A DNA stretch of 64,000 nt from Thermus sediminis. Lineage in GTDB: Bacteria > Deinococcota > Deinococci > Deinococcales > Thermaceae. Made by a program: the position numbers and the translations under genes. Where the stretch lies: positions 868,001 through 932,000 of the forward strand of contig NZ_QURO01000004.1 in NCBI RefSeq assembly GCF_003426945.1, read 5' to 3'. The notes under the pieces are model-generated. The model was given only the letters and a program-made list of their open reading frames with translations. It searched no databases and was not told where the DNA came from. Shown piece by piece: positions 57,527-64,000 of this stretch. How positions within the stretch are numbered: position 1 is the first letter of the stretch; the number at the start of each line of letters is the position of its first letter.

Positions 57527-58213
57527 ATGGAAAAGCTCTACGAGGGCAAAGCCAAGATTCTCTACCCCGAGGGGGAAAACCTAAGGGTCTACTTCAAGGA
57601 CGAGGCCACCGCCTTCAATGCTCAGAAGAGGGGCCTGATCCCGGGCAAGGGGGTGGTGAACAACAAGGTCTCCGCCTTCCTCTTCCGCCACCTCGAGGCC
57701 CACGGGGTGAAGACCCACTTCCTGAAGGAGCTCTCCGACCGGGAGATGCTGGTGCGGCGGGTGGAGATCCTCCCCCTCGAGGTCATCCTCCGCTACCGGG
57801 CGGCGGGGAGCTTCGCCAGGCGCTACGGGGTGGAGGAAGGCACCCCCCTCCAGGCCCCCCTGGTGGAGTTCTCCCTCAAGAACGACGCCCTGGGGGACCC
57901 CTTGATCTGCGAGAACGCCATCCTGGCCTTAGGGCTTGCGGAAGAGGGCGAGCTGGAAAGGGTCAAGGCCACCGCCTTAAGGGTGGGGGAGCTCCTCAGG
58001 GGTTTCTTCGCCCAAAGGGGCCTGGACCTTTGGGACTTCAAGCTGGAGTTTGGCCGCTATGGGGGGGAGATCCTCCTGGCCGACGAGATCAGCCCCGACA
58101 CCATGCGGCTTCGGAAGGACGGGGAGCCCCTGGACAAGGACCGCTTCCGCAGGGACCTGGGCGGTGTGGAGGAGGCCTACCAGGAGGTGCTGAGGCGGGT
58201 TTTGGGGGGGTGA
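57527..58213 (+). CDS. purC: SAICAR synthetase
   Basis: PurC joins CAIR and aspartate. The 228-aa protein has EKLYEGKAKILYP, FKDEATAFNAQKRGLIPGKGVVNN, VEILPLEVILRYRAAGSFARRYG and LWDFKLEFGRYGGEILLADEISPDTMRL. ATG 57527 is preceded by CCAGGAGA. A TAGAAT (57485-57490) is a candidate -10 for the operon. It is the first of six genes. Confidence 0.95.
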   Translation: MEKLYEGKAKILYPEGENLRVYFKDEATAFNAQKRGLIPGKGVVNNKVSAFLFRHLEAHGVKTHFLKELSDREMLVRRVEILPLEVILRYRAAGSFARRYGVEEGTPLQAPLVEFSLKNDALGDPLICENAILALGLAEEGELERVKATALRVGELLRGFFAQRGLDLWDFKLEFGRYGGEILLADEISPDTMRLRKDGEPLDKDRFRRDLGGVEEAYQEVLRRVLGG

Positions 58214-58215
58214 GG

Positions 58216-58470
58216 ATGCCGAGATACCAGGCCACGTTGCTCATTGAGCTCAAGGAGGGAATCCTGGACCCCCAGGGCCGGGCGGTGGAAGGGGTCTTGA
58301 GGGACCTCGGCCACCCGGTGGAGGGCGTGCGGGTGGGGAAGGTGCTGGAGGTGGTCTTCCAGGAGGAGAATCTGCTAAAGGCCGAGGAAAGGGCCAAGGC
58401 CCTGGGCCAGCTCTTGGCCAACCCGGTGATGGAGACCTGGACCCTCGAGGCCCTAAAGGAAGTGCCATGA
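58216..58470 (+). CDS. purS: FGAM synthase subunit PurS
   Basis: The 84-aa PurS bridges PurL and PurQ in the three-part FGAM synthase. Features are YQATLLIELKEGILDPQGRAVEGVLRDLGHPVEGVRVGKVLEV, typical of the small ferredoxin-like fold. It is followed by an ATGA overlap into purQ. Confidence 0.94.
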   Translation: MPRYQATLLIELKEGILDPQGRAVEGVLRDLGHPVEGVRVGKVLEVVFQEENLLKAEERAKALGQLLANPVMETWTLEALKEVP

Positions 58471-59150
58471 GGTGGGCCATCGTCCGCTTTCCCGGCTCCA
58501 ACTGCGACGAGGACGCCCGCTTCGCCCTCAAGAAGGCGGGGATGGAGGCGGCGTTCGTCTGGCACACGGAGAAGGAGCTCAAGGGGTTTGACGGGGTCTT
58601 CCTCCCCGGGGGGTTTAGCTACGGGGACTACCTGCGCCCCGGGGCCCTGGCGGCCAAGAGCCCGGTCATGGAGGCCGTGCGCCGCTTTGCCGAGGAGGGC
58701 CGGTACGTGATCGGGGTCTGCAACGGCTTCCAGGTCCTCACCGAGGCGGGGATCCTCCCGGGGGCCCTCCTCGCCAACCTCAACCTCCACTTCACCTGCA
58801 AGGAGGTGGGAGTGCGGGTGGAGCGGGTGGACCTCCCCTTCACCCGGCTTTACGGGAAGGGGCAGGTCCTTAGGCTTCCCATCGCCCACGCGGAAGGCCG
58901 GTACTACGCCGACAGAGAAACCCTGGCCAGGCTTGAGGGGGAGGGCCTGGTGGTCTTCCGCTACGCCCCCCTAGGAGGGGAGGAGGACTACAACCCCAAC
59001 GGAAGCCTCCACGACATCGCCGGCATCGTGAACAAAAGGGGGAACGTCCTGGGGATGATGCCCCACCCCGAGCGGGCCGTGGACGAGGTCCTGGGGGGGA
59101 CCGACGGGCTCCCCTTCTTCCTGGGACTCGCGAAGGAGGTCGCGCGATGA
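58467..59150 (+). CDS. purQ: FGAM synthase glutaminase subunit PurQ
   Basis: The 227-aa class I amidotransferase has VRFPGSNCDEDA, the catalytic Cys in VIGVCNGFQVLTEAG, and the His/Glu pair in GMMPHPERA. It supplies ammonia to PurL. It overlaps purS and the next gene by ATGA. Confidence 0.96.
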   Translation: MRWAIVRFPGSNCDEDARFALKKAGMEAAFVWHTEKELKGFDGVFLPGGFSYGDYLRPGALAAKSPVMEAVRRFAEEGRYVIGVCNGFQVLTEAGILPGALLANLNLHFTCKEVGVRVERVDLPFTRLYGKGQVLRLPIAHAEGRYYADRETLARLEGEGLVVFRYAPLGGEEDYNPNGSLHDIAGIVNKRGNVLGMMPHPERAVDEVLGGTDGLPFFLGLAKEVAR

Positions 59151-59860
59151 AACCCAAAGCCATCACCTTTGACTTCTGGGGCACCCTCTTCACCGAGGGC
59201 CAGGCGTTCATGGAAAGGGTCATGCCCACCCGGTATGAGGTCCTCCTGGACGCCCTCTCCGAGGCGGGCCACCCCGCCGAGGAGGCCGAGGTGCGGGAGG
59301 CCTACCGCCAGGCCACCCTGGCCTTTGAGGAGGCCTGGAAGGCGGGAGAGCAGATGGGGGTCTACGACCGGGTGGCCCGCATCTTCGCCCTCCTCGGGGC
59401 CCCCCACGACCCCGGCCTCATCGCCCTCACCGCGAGAAGGCTGGAGGAGACCTCCCTCCTCGCCGACCTCGAGGCCCTCCCCGGGGTGGAGGTCCTGAAG
59501 GACCTGGCCAAGAGGTACCCCCTGGCCCTGGTCTCCGACACGGGGATGACCCCGGGCCGCCTCCTCCGGGAACACCTGAGGCGCCACGGCCTGGACGTTT
59601 TCCAGGCCTATAGCTTCTCCGACGAGACGGGCTTCGTGAAGCCCAGGCCCGAGGCCTTCCACGTGGCCCTCGAGGCCCTGGGGGTGGCCCCGGAGGAGGC
59701 CCTCCACGTGGGGGACCTGCCCCAGACGGACATCAAGGGGGCTTTTGGGGCGGGCTACCCCTTTGCGGTGCAGTACGTGGGCCTGAGGGAGGTGAACGGG
59801 GAGGTGCGGCCCACGGCCAAGGTCAAGGACCACCGGGAACTCCTTTCCCTCCTAGAGTGA
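59147..59860 (+). CDS. HAD-superfamily hydrolase inside the pur operon
   Basis: The 237-aa HAD protein has motif I FDFWGTLF, motif II LVSDTG, Lys in GFVKPRPEAF, and motif IV LHVGDLPQTDIKGAFGAG, with a helical cap of about 80 residues. Motif I lacks the second acidic residue at its usual place (DFW). It is coupled on both sides (ATGA with purQ, TGATG with purL), so it is expressed with the pathway. A nucleotide or sugar-phosphate clean-up role is possible but not shown. Confidence 0.88.
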   Translation: MKPKAITFDFWGTLFTEGQAFMERVMPTRYEVLLDALSEAGHPAEEAEVREAYRQATLAFEEAWKAGEQMGVYDRVARIFALLGAPHDPGLIALTARRLEETSLLADLEALPGVEVLKDLAKRYPLALVSDTGMTPGRLLREHLRRHGLDVFQAYSFSDETGFVKPRPEAFHVALEALGVAPEEALHVGDLPQTDIKGAFGAGYPFAVQYVGLREVNGEVRPTAKVKDHRELLSLLE

Positions 59861-62043
59861 TGGAAACCCTAGCCCAAGCGATCGGCATCCCCGAGGGGGA
59901 GTACCGGGAGATCCTGAGGCGCCTGGGGCGCGAGCCCAACCGGGTGGAGCTCCTCCTCTTCAAGGTGATGTGGAGCGAGCACTGCGCCTACAAGAACTCC
60001 CGCCCCCTCCTCAAGGAGCTCCCCAAGGAGGGGGAGGCGGTCCTCCAGGGGCCTGGGGAGAACGCCGGCGTGGTGCGGATCGGGGAAGGGTGGGCCGTGG
60101 CCTTCAAGATTGAGAGCCACAACCACCCCTCGGCGGTGGAGCCCTTCCAGGGGGCGGCCACCGGGGTGGGAGGGATCCTCCGGGACATCCTGAGCATGGG
60201 GGCGAGGCCCATCGCCCTCCTGGACTCCCTGCGCTTTGGCCCCCCCACGGGCCCAAGAAGCCGCTACCTCCTCAAGGGGGTGGTCTCCGGCATTGCCTTT
60301 TACGGCAACGCCATCGGGGTGCCCACCGTGGGGGGGGACCTCTACTTCCACGAGGGCTACGGGGAAAACCCCCTGGTGAACGCCATGTGCCTGGGCCTCC
60401 TGAGGGAGGAAAGCCTGAAGAGGAGCCGGGCCTCCCTGGGCCGGCCGGTCTACTACGCCGGGGCCAAGACGGGCCGGGACGGGATCGGGGGGGCGGCCTT
60501 CGCGAGCCGCGAGCTCAAGGAGGAGAAGGAGGAGGACCGCCCTGCGGTCCAGGTGGGGGACCCCTTCCTGGGCAAGCTCCTCCTGGAGGCCACCCTCGAG
60601 GCCATAGAAGGGGACCTGGTGGAGGGCGTCCAGGACATGGGGGCGGCGGGGCTCACCAGTAGCCTCGCCGAACTGGCCCACAAGTCGGGCCTGGGGGTGG
60701 AGCTCCACCTGGACTGGGTCCCCACCCGGGAAGGGGGCATGGCCCCCGAGGAGCTCCTCCTCTCGGAAAGCCAAGAGCGCATGGTCCTGGTGCCCCGGGA
60801 GGGGAAGGAGGCCGAGCTGGAGGCGGTCTTCCGGAGGTGGGGCCTGGACTGCGTCCTCGTGGCCAGGACCATCCCGGAGAAGGTCTTCCGGGTCCTCCAC
60901 CGGGGAGAGGTGGTGGCCGAACTCCCCACCGAGGCCCTGGCCGAGGCTCCCCTTTACGTGCGGGTGGGACGGGAGGACCCGGAGATCCGGGCCCTGAGGG
61001 AAACGCCCCTTCCCCCCCTAGAGGTGGACCCAAGGGAGGCCCTTCTAAGGCTCCTCGCCTCCCCCAACCTGGCGAGCCGGGAGGCCGTCTACGAGCGGTA
61101 CGACCACCAGGTGGGGACCCGCACCGCCCTCCTCCCGGGCCGGGGGGATGCCGCCGTCCTCTGGGTGAAGGGGACCCGCCTGGGCATCGCCGCCAAGGTG
61201 GACCAGAACCCCCGCTATAGCCGCCTCGCCCCGCGCCTAGGGGCCATGCACGCCCTGGCGGAGGCTGCGAGGAACGTTTCCGTGGTGGGGGCCAGGCCCC
61301 TCGCCTACACCGATGGCCTCAACCTGGGGAGCCCCGAGACCCCTGAGGGTTACTACGAGCTCCAGGAGACCATCCTGGGTCTAAAGGAGGCCAGCGGGGC
61401 CCTGGGGATCCCCGTGGTCTCTGGCAACGTCTCCCTTTACAACGAATCGGGGGGCAGGCGCATCCCCCCCACGGCCATGGTGGGGGTGGTGGGGGTCCTG
61501 GACGTGGAGAGGCGGGCGGAGATGGGCTTTAGGCGGCCGGGGGAGGCCATCCTCCTCATCGGGGAGGAAAGGGGCCATTTCGGGGGGAGCGAGGCCCTCT
61601 ACGTCCTCCTGGGCCTCGAGGCGGGAAGCCCCCCGCCCATTGACTGGGAGCGTGAGAGGAAAGCCCAGGAGGCCATCCGCAGGCTCATCGGGGAGGGCCT
61701 AGTGAAGACGGCCCACGACGTGGCCGAAGGGGGGCTTCTGGTGGCCCTGGCGGAGATGACCTTCCCCTACGGAGTAGGGGCCACGGTGGAAATAAGGGAA
61801 AGGGGCCTGGAGGCCCTCTTCGGCGAGGCCCCAAGCCGCATCCTCTTCACCGTGGCCAAGGAGGGCCTGCGGGAGGCCACCCTCCTCCTGGAGGCCATGG
61901 GCCTCCCCTACCGGGTCCTGGGGGAAACCGGGGGGAAGACCCTCACGGTCCTCACCCCCGAGGGGGTGCTAGAGTGGGGTGTGGAGGCGCTCAAGGCTGC
62001 CTGGAAGACCCCCTTGCAGGAGGTTTTGGATGGACAAGCCTAA
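59860..62043 (+). CDS. purL: FGAM synthase large subunit PurL
   Basis: The 727-aa small-type PurL works with PurS and PurQ. Motifs include VMWSEHCAYKNSRP, IESHNHPSAVEPFQGAATGVGGILRD, VGGDLYFHEGYGENPLVNAM, GAAGLTSSLAELA and GNVSLYNES. ATG 59860 overlaps the HAD gene's stop by 1 nt. It overlaps purF by 14 nt. Confidence 0.96.
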   Translation: METLAQAIGIPEGEYREILRRLGREPNRVELLLFKVMWSEHCAYKNSRPLLKELPKEGEAVLQGPGENAGVVRIGEGWAVAFKIESHNHPSAVEPFQGAATGVGGILRDILSMGARPIALLDSLRFGPPTGPRSRYLLKGVVSGIAFYGNAIGVPTVGGDLYFHEGYGENPLVNAMCLGLLREESLKRSRASLGRPVYYAGAKTGRDGIGGAAFASRELKEEKEEDRPAVQVGDPFLGKLLLEATLEAIEGDLVEGVQDMGAAGLTSSLAELAHKSGLGVELHLDWVPTREGGMAPEELLLSESQERMVLVPREGKEAELEAVFRRWGLDCVLVARTIPEKVFRVLHRGEVVAELPTEALAEAPLYVRVGREDPEIRALRETPLPPLEVDPREALLRLLASPNLASREAVYERYDHQVGTRTALLPGRGDAAVLWVKGTRLGIAAKVDQNPRYSRLAPRLGAMHALAEAARNVSVVGARPLAYTDGLNLGSPETPEGYYELQETILGLKEASGALGIPVVSGNVSLYNESGGRRIPPTAMVGVVGVLDVERRAEMGFRRPGEAILLIGEERGHFGGSEALYVLLGLEAGSPPPIDWERERKAQEAIRRLIGEGLVKTAHDVAEGGLLVALAEMTFPYGVGATVEIRERGLEALFGEAPSRILFTVAKEGLREATLLLEAMGLPYRVLGETGGKTLTVLTPEGVLEWGVEALKAAWKTPLQEVLDGQA

Positions 62044-63421
62044 AGAGGAGTGCGGAGTCCTAGGACTCTACAGCGAGACCCCTTTGGACGTAGCGGGGTT
62101 GCTGTACTTAGGCCTTCTCGCCCTCCAGCACCGGGGGCAGGAGGCTGCGGGGATCGCCGTCAGCGACGGCGAGGCCTTCGTGGTGGAGAAGGAGTTGGGC
62201 CTGGTGAACCAGATCTTCACCGAGGAGCGCCTCTCCCGCCTCCGCCTTCCCGGAGCCCGCCTGGGGATCGCCCACGCCCGCTACTCCACTACGGGCTCCA
62301 ACCTCCGCTTCAACGCCCAGCCCCTCACCGCCCGCACCGCCCACGGGGTCCTGGCCATCGCCCACAACGGCAACTTCGTGAACGCCAAACCCCTCAGGGA
62401 CCGCCTCCTCCTGGAGGGGGCCACCTTCCAGAGCACCACGGACACCGAGGTCATGCTCCTCCTCCTGGCCCGTCTGGGCCGCCTGCCCCTACCCCAGGCC
62501 GCGGCCGAGGCCATGAAGGCCCTGGAAGGGGGCTACTCCATCCTCCTCATGGACCGGAGGACGCTCCTTGCCCTCCGCGACCCCCACGGGGTGCGCCCCC
62601 TGGTCCTCGGGAAGGCCCCCTGGGGCTACGCCTTCGCCTCCGAGCCCCCGGCCCTCAACCTCCTCGGGGCCGAGTACGTGAGAGACGTGCGCCCCGGGGA
62701 GGTGGTCTGGGTGGAGGAGGGGAAGCTGAGGAGCCTCCAGGTCCTTCCCCCAGACCCCACCCCTTGCGCCTTTGAGTGGATCTACTTCGCCCGGCCCGAT
62801 AGCCTCCTGGACGGCATAGAGGCCTACCAGGCCCGGGTCCGCATGGGCGAGGAGCTCTTCCGGGAGGCCCCGGCGCAGGCGGACATCGTGGTCCCCGTGC
62901 CCGACTCCGGCATGGGGGCTGCGGTGGGCTACGCCAGGGCCTCTGGCCTCCCCCTGGAGTACGGCCTCTACAAGAACCCCTACGCCGGGCGCACCTTCAT
63001 CCAGCCCACCCAGGAGCTCAGGGACCTGAAGACCCGCCTCAAGCTCGCCCCCACCTCGGCGGTGAGGGGCAAGCGGGTGGTCCTCATCGACGACTCCATC
63101 GTCCGGGGCACCACCAGCAAGCGCATCGTGGGAATGCTGAGGGAGGCGGGGGCCAAGGAGGTCCACTTCCGCGTCAGTAGCCCCCCCATCCGCTTCCCCT
63201 GCTACTACGGCATAGACACCGCCGCCAGGAAGGAGCTCATCGCCGCGGAGAAGAGCGTGGAGGAGATCCGGGCCTACATCGGGGCCGACTCCTTGGCCTT
63301 CCTCTCCGAGGAAGGGGTCAGGCGGGCCATCAGGGGACCGGTTTGCCTGGCCTGCTTCAACGGCCGCTACCCCGCCGGAGTGCCCGTGGAGGGGGAAAAG
63401 CTCGCCCTAGAGCTGGGCTAG
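62030..63421 (+). CDS. purF: Amidophosphoribosyltransferase
   Basis: PurF makes phosphoribosylamine from PRPP and glutamine, the first committed step. The 463-aa precursor begins MDKPKEECGVLGLYS; after removal of the short propeptide the Cys is the N-terminal nucleophile. The PRTase part has VVLIDDSIVRGTTSKRIV. Cysteines in PCAFEWIYF, RFPCYYGID and VCLACFNGRYP fit the four ligands of the Bacillus-type [4Fe-4S] cluster. Confidence 0.96.
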   Translation: MDKPKEECGVLGLYSETPLDVAGLLYLGLLALQHRGQEAAGIAVSDGEAFVVEKELGLVNQIFTEERLSRLRLPGARLGIAHARYSTTGSNLRFNAQPLTARTAHGVLAIAHNGNFVNAKPLRDRLLLEGATFQSTTDTEVMLLLLARLGRLPLPQAAAEAMKALEGGYSILLMDRRTLLALRDPHGVRPLVLGKAPWGYAFASEPPALNLLGAEYVRDVRPGEVVWVEEGKLRSLQVLPPDPTPCAFEWIYFARPDSLLDGIEAYQARVRMGEELFREAPAQADIVVPVPDSGMGAAVGYARASGLPLEYGLYKNPYAGRTFIQPTQELRDLKTRLKLAPTSAVRGKRVVLIDDSIVRGTTSKRIVGMLREAGAKEVHFRVSSPPIRFPCYYGIDTAARKELIAAEKSVEEIRAYIGADSLAFLSEEGVRRAIRGPVCLACFNGRYPAGVPVEGEKLALELG

Positions 63422-64000
63422 AGGGCGGAAGCCTCCGCCTCGAGGCGGTCCAGGGCCCCGAGGCGGTCCTCCAGGGCCCGCAGGCGCTGGGCTAGGGCCT
63501 CGCACCGGTCCCGGTAGAGGGCCTGGAAGCGCTCCGCCCCCCGGGCAAGACCCGCCTCCAGGGCCTCCTCGAGGGCCCTCCGCACCGCAAGGAAAGCCTC
63601 CTCCAGCCGTTGGGAAAGGAGCCTCTTGCCCCTTTCCTTCCGCCTGGGCAGGATGGAGAGGGCCAGGAAGGCCACGAAAAAGCCCGCCAGAAGCCCCATC
63701 AGGTCCGCCAGGAGCCCTTTGAGGACCAGGACCAGGGCCGCTCCCAGGCCAAGCCCCCCCGCTCCCCCAGCCAGGGTGCGCACCACGGCTTCCTGGGCCA
63801 GGCCGGAGAGCCTCATGGCCTCCTCCTCGGGGTTGAACCGCCCGAGCGCCTCTTCGAGGGAGGCGAAGAGGGGTTCCTCCCCCCGGGGGAGCGGGCGGGC
63901 CTCCTTGAGATAGGCCAGGGCGTCCAGAAGGAGCTCCTCCTCCCTGCGGGCGAGCCACCGAAGGGCCTCCCCCACCGCCCGCTCCAGCCGGGCGCCCGCG
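63418..64000 (-). CDS. Dynamin-like protein, C-terminal part (5' end outside window)
   Basis: The frame is open from the window edge (AGARLERAVGEALRW ...) and ends TAG, overlapping the purF TAG by CTAG. It shows a helical stalk, then two adjacent TM-like segments, GGLGLGAALVLVLKGLLADLMGLLAGFFVAFLALS (about residues 80-115 of the visible part), then a basic stretch and a coiled coil to the end. This order is typical of bacterial dynamin-like GTPases (membrane paddle between stalk helices). The GTPase domain would be outside the window, so the call is provisional. Confidence 0.6.
   Translation of the reverse strand, partial: AGARLERAVGEALRWLARREEELLLDALAYLKEARPLPRGEEPLFASLEEALGRFNPEEEAMRLSGLAQEAVVRTLAGGAGGLGLGAALVLVLKGLLADLMGLLAGFFVAFLALSILPRRKERGKRLLSQRLEEAFLAVRRALEEALEAGLARGAERFQALYRDRCEALAQRLRALEDRLGALDRLEAEASAL

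Overview
The window is chromosomal DNA from a Thermus species. Support comes from the extreme GC content with near-exclusive G/C third positions, ribosomal proteins L13/S9 and an EF-G-2 paralogue of Thermus type, a sox sulfur-oxidation cluster, dense 4-nt gene overlaps, frequent GTG starts, and many -10 elements placed about 6 nt before a start codon (leaderless transcripts). Several proteins look like close relatives of T. thermophilus HB8/HB27 proteins, but with enough differences, an intein and an AT-rich insert that I would not name the species.

Layout. 1-2.5 kb: the 5' part of a sox operon on the minus strand (thioredoxin, soxY, soxZ, soxA, the last cut by the window edge) and a divergent cytochrome c. 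2.5-5.3 kb: an ABC ATPase, thiamine pyrophosphokinase, tRNA-Lys(CUU) and a DUF815 ATPase. 5.26-7.04 kb: an AT-rich insert carrying one GmrSD-like DUF262/HNH gene, wedged against the 3' end of pyrG. 7-14.4 kb: pyrG, rplM-rpsI and an AddAB-like helicase-nuclease pair. 14.4-20.1 kb: one minus-strand operon with a PP2C phosphatase, a Hanks-type kinase with a beta-propeller, a response regulator, a histidine kinase and two exported proteins. 20.1-26.4 kb: a large unknown protein, an MFS carrier, hemB, then ebfC-recR, three roadblock-type proteins and a DUF3467 protein. 26.5-34.7 kb: housekeeping genes (S9 peptidase, Nif3-like, tmk, two DUF192 proteins, a cysteine-less FmdB-like protein, a 5-FTHF cyclo-ligase, two PRTases, a DUF151 nuclease, a HIT protein, mtaB). 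34.8-46.1 kb: class II ribonucleotide reductase with an intein, trpF, an inositol monophosphatase family protein, a JAMM protease, EF-G-2, a MoxR ATPase and ppsA. 46.4-50.4 kb: a two-component system, convergent with a DUF2089/SHOCT/DUF4097 operon. 50.4-54.1 kb: a heme operon (HAD, CMD, hemD, hemA, hemX). 54.3-63.4 kb: a radical SAM protein, purB, a Uma2 protein and the purC-S-Q-HAD-L-F operon. The window ends in a partial dynamin-like gene.

How the genes work together. The sox proteins are periplasmic thiosulfate-oxidation components. hemB and hemD-hemA-hemX supply early tetrapyrrole steps and fit the cytochrome-rich lifestyle. The pur operon with purB covers much of IMP and AMP synthesis. 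The minus-strand kinase/phosphatase/two-component operon joins Ser/Thr and His-Asp signalling. The strongest accessory candidates are the DUF262 island, the roadblock cluster, the intein-containing RNR, the dispersed hairpin repeat at 49.5 and 56.8 kb, and the unusually regular promoter and overlap architecture.
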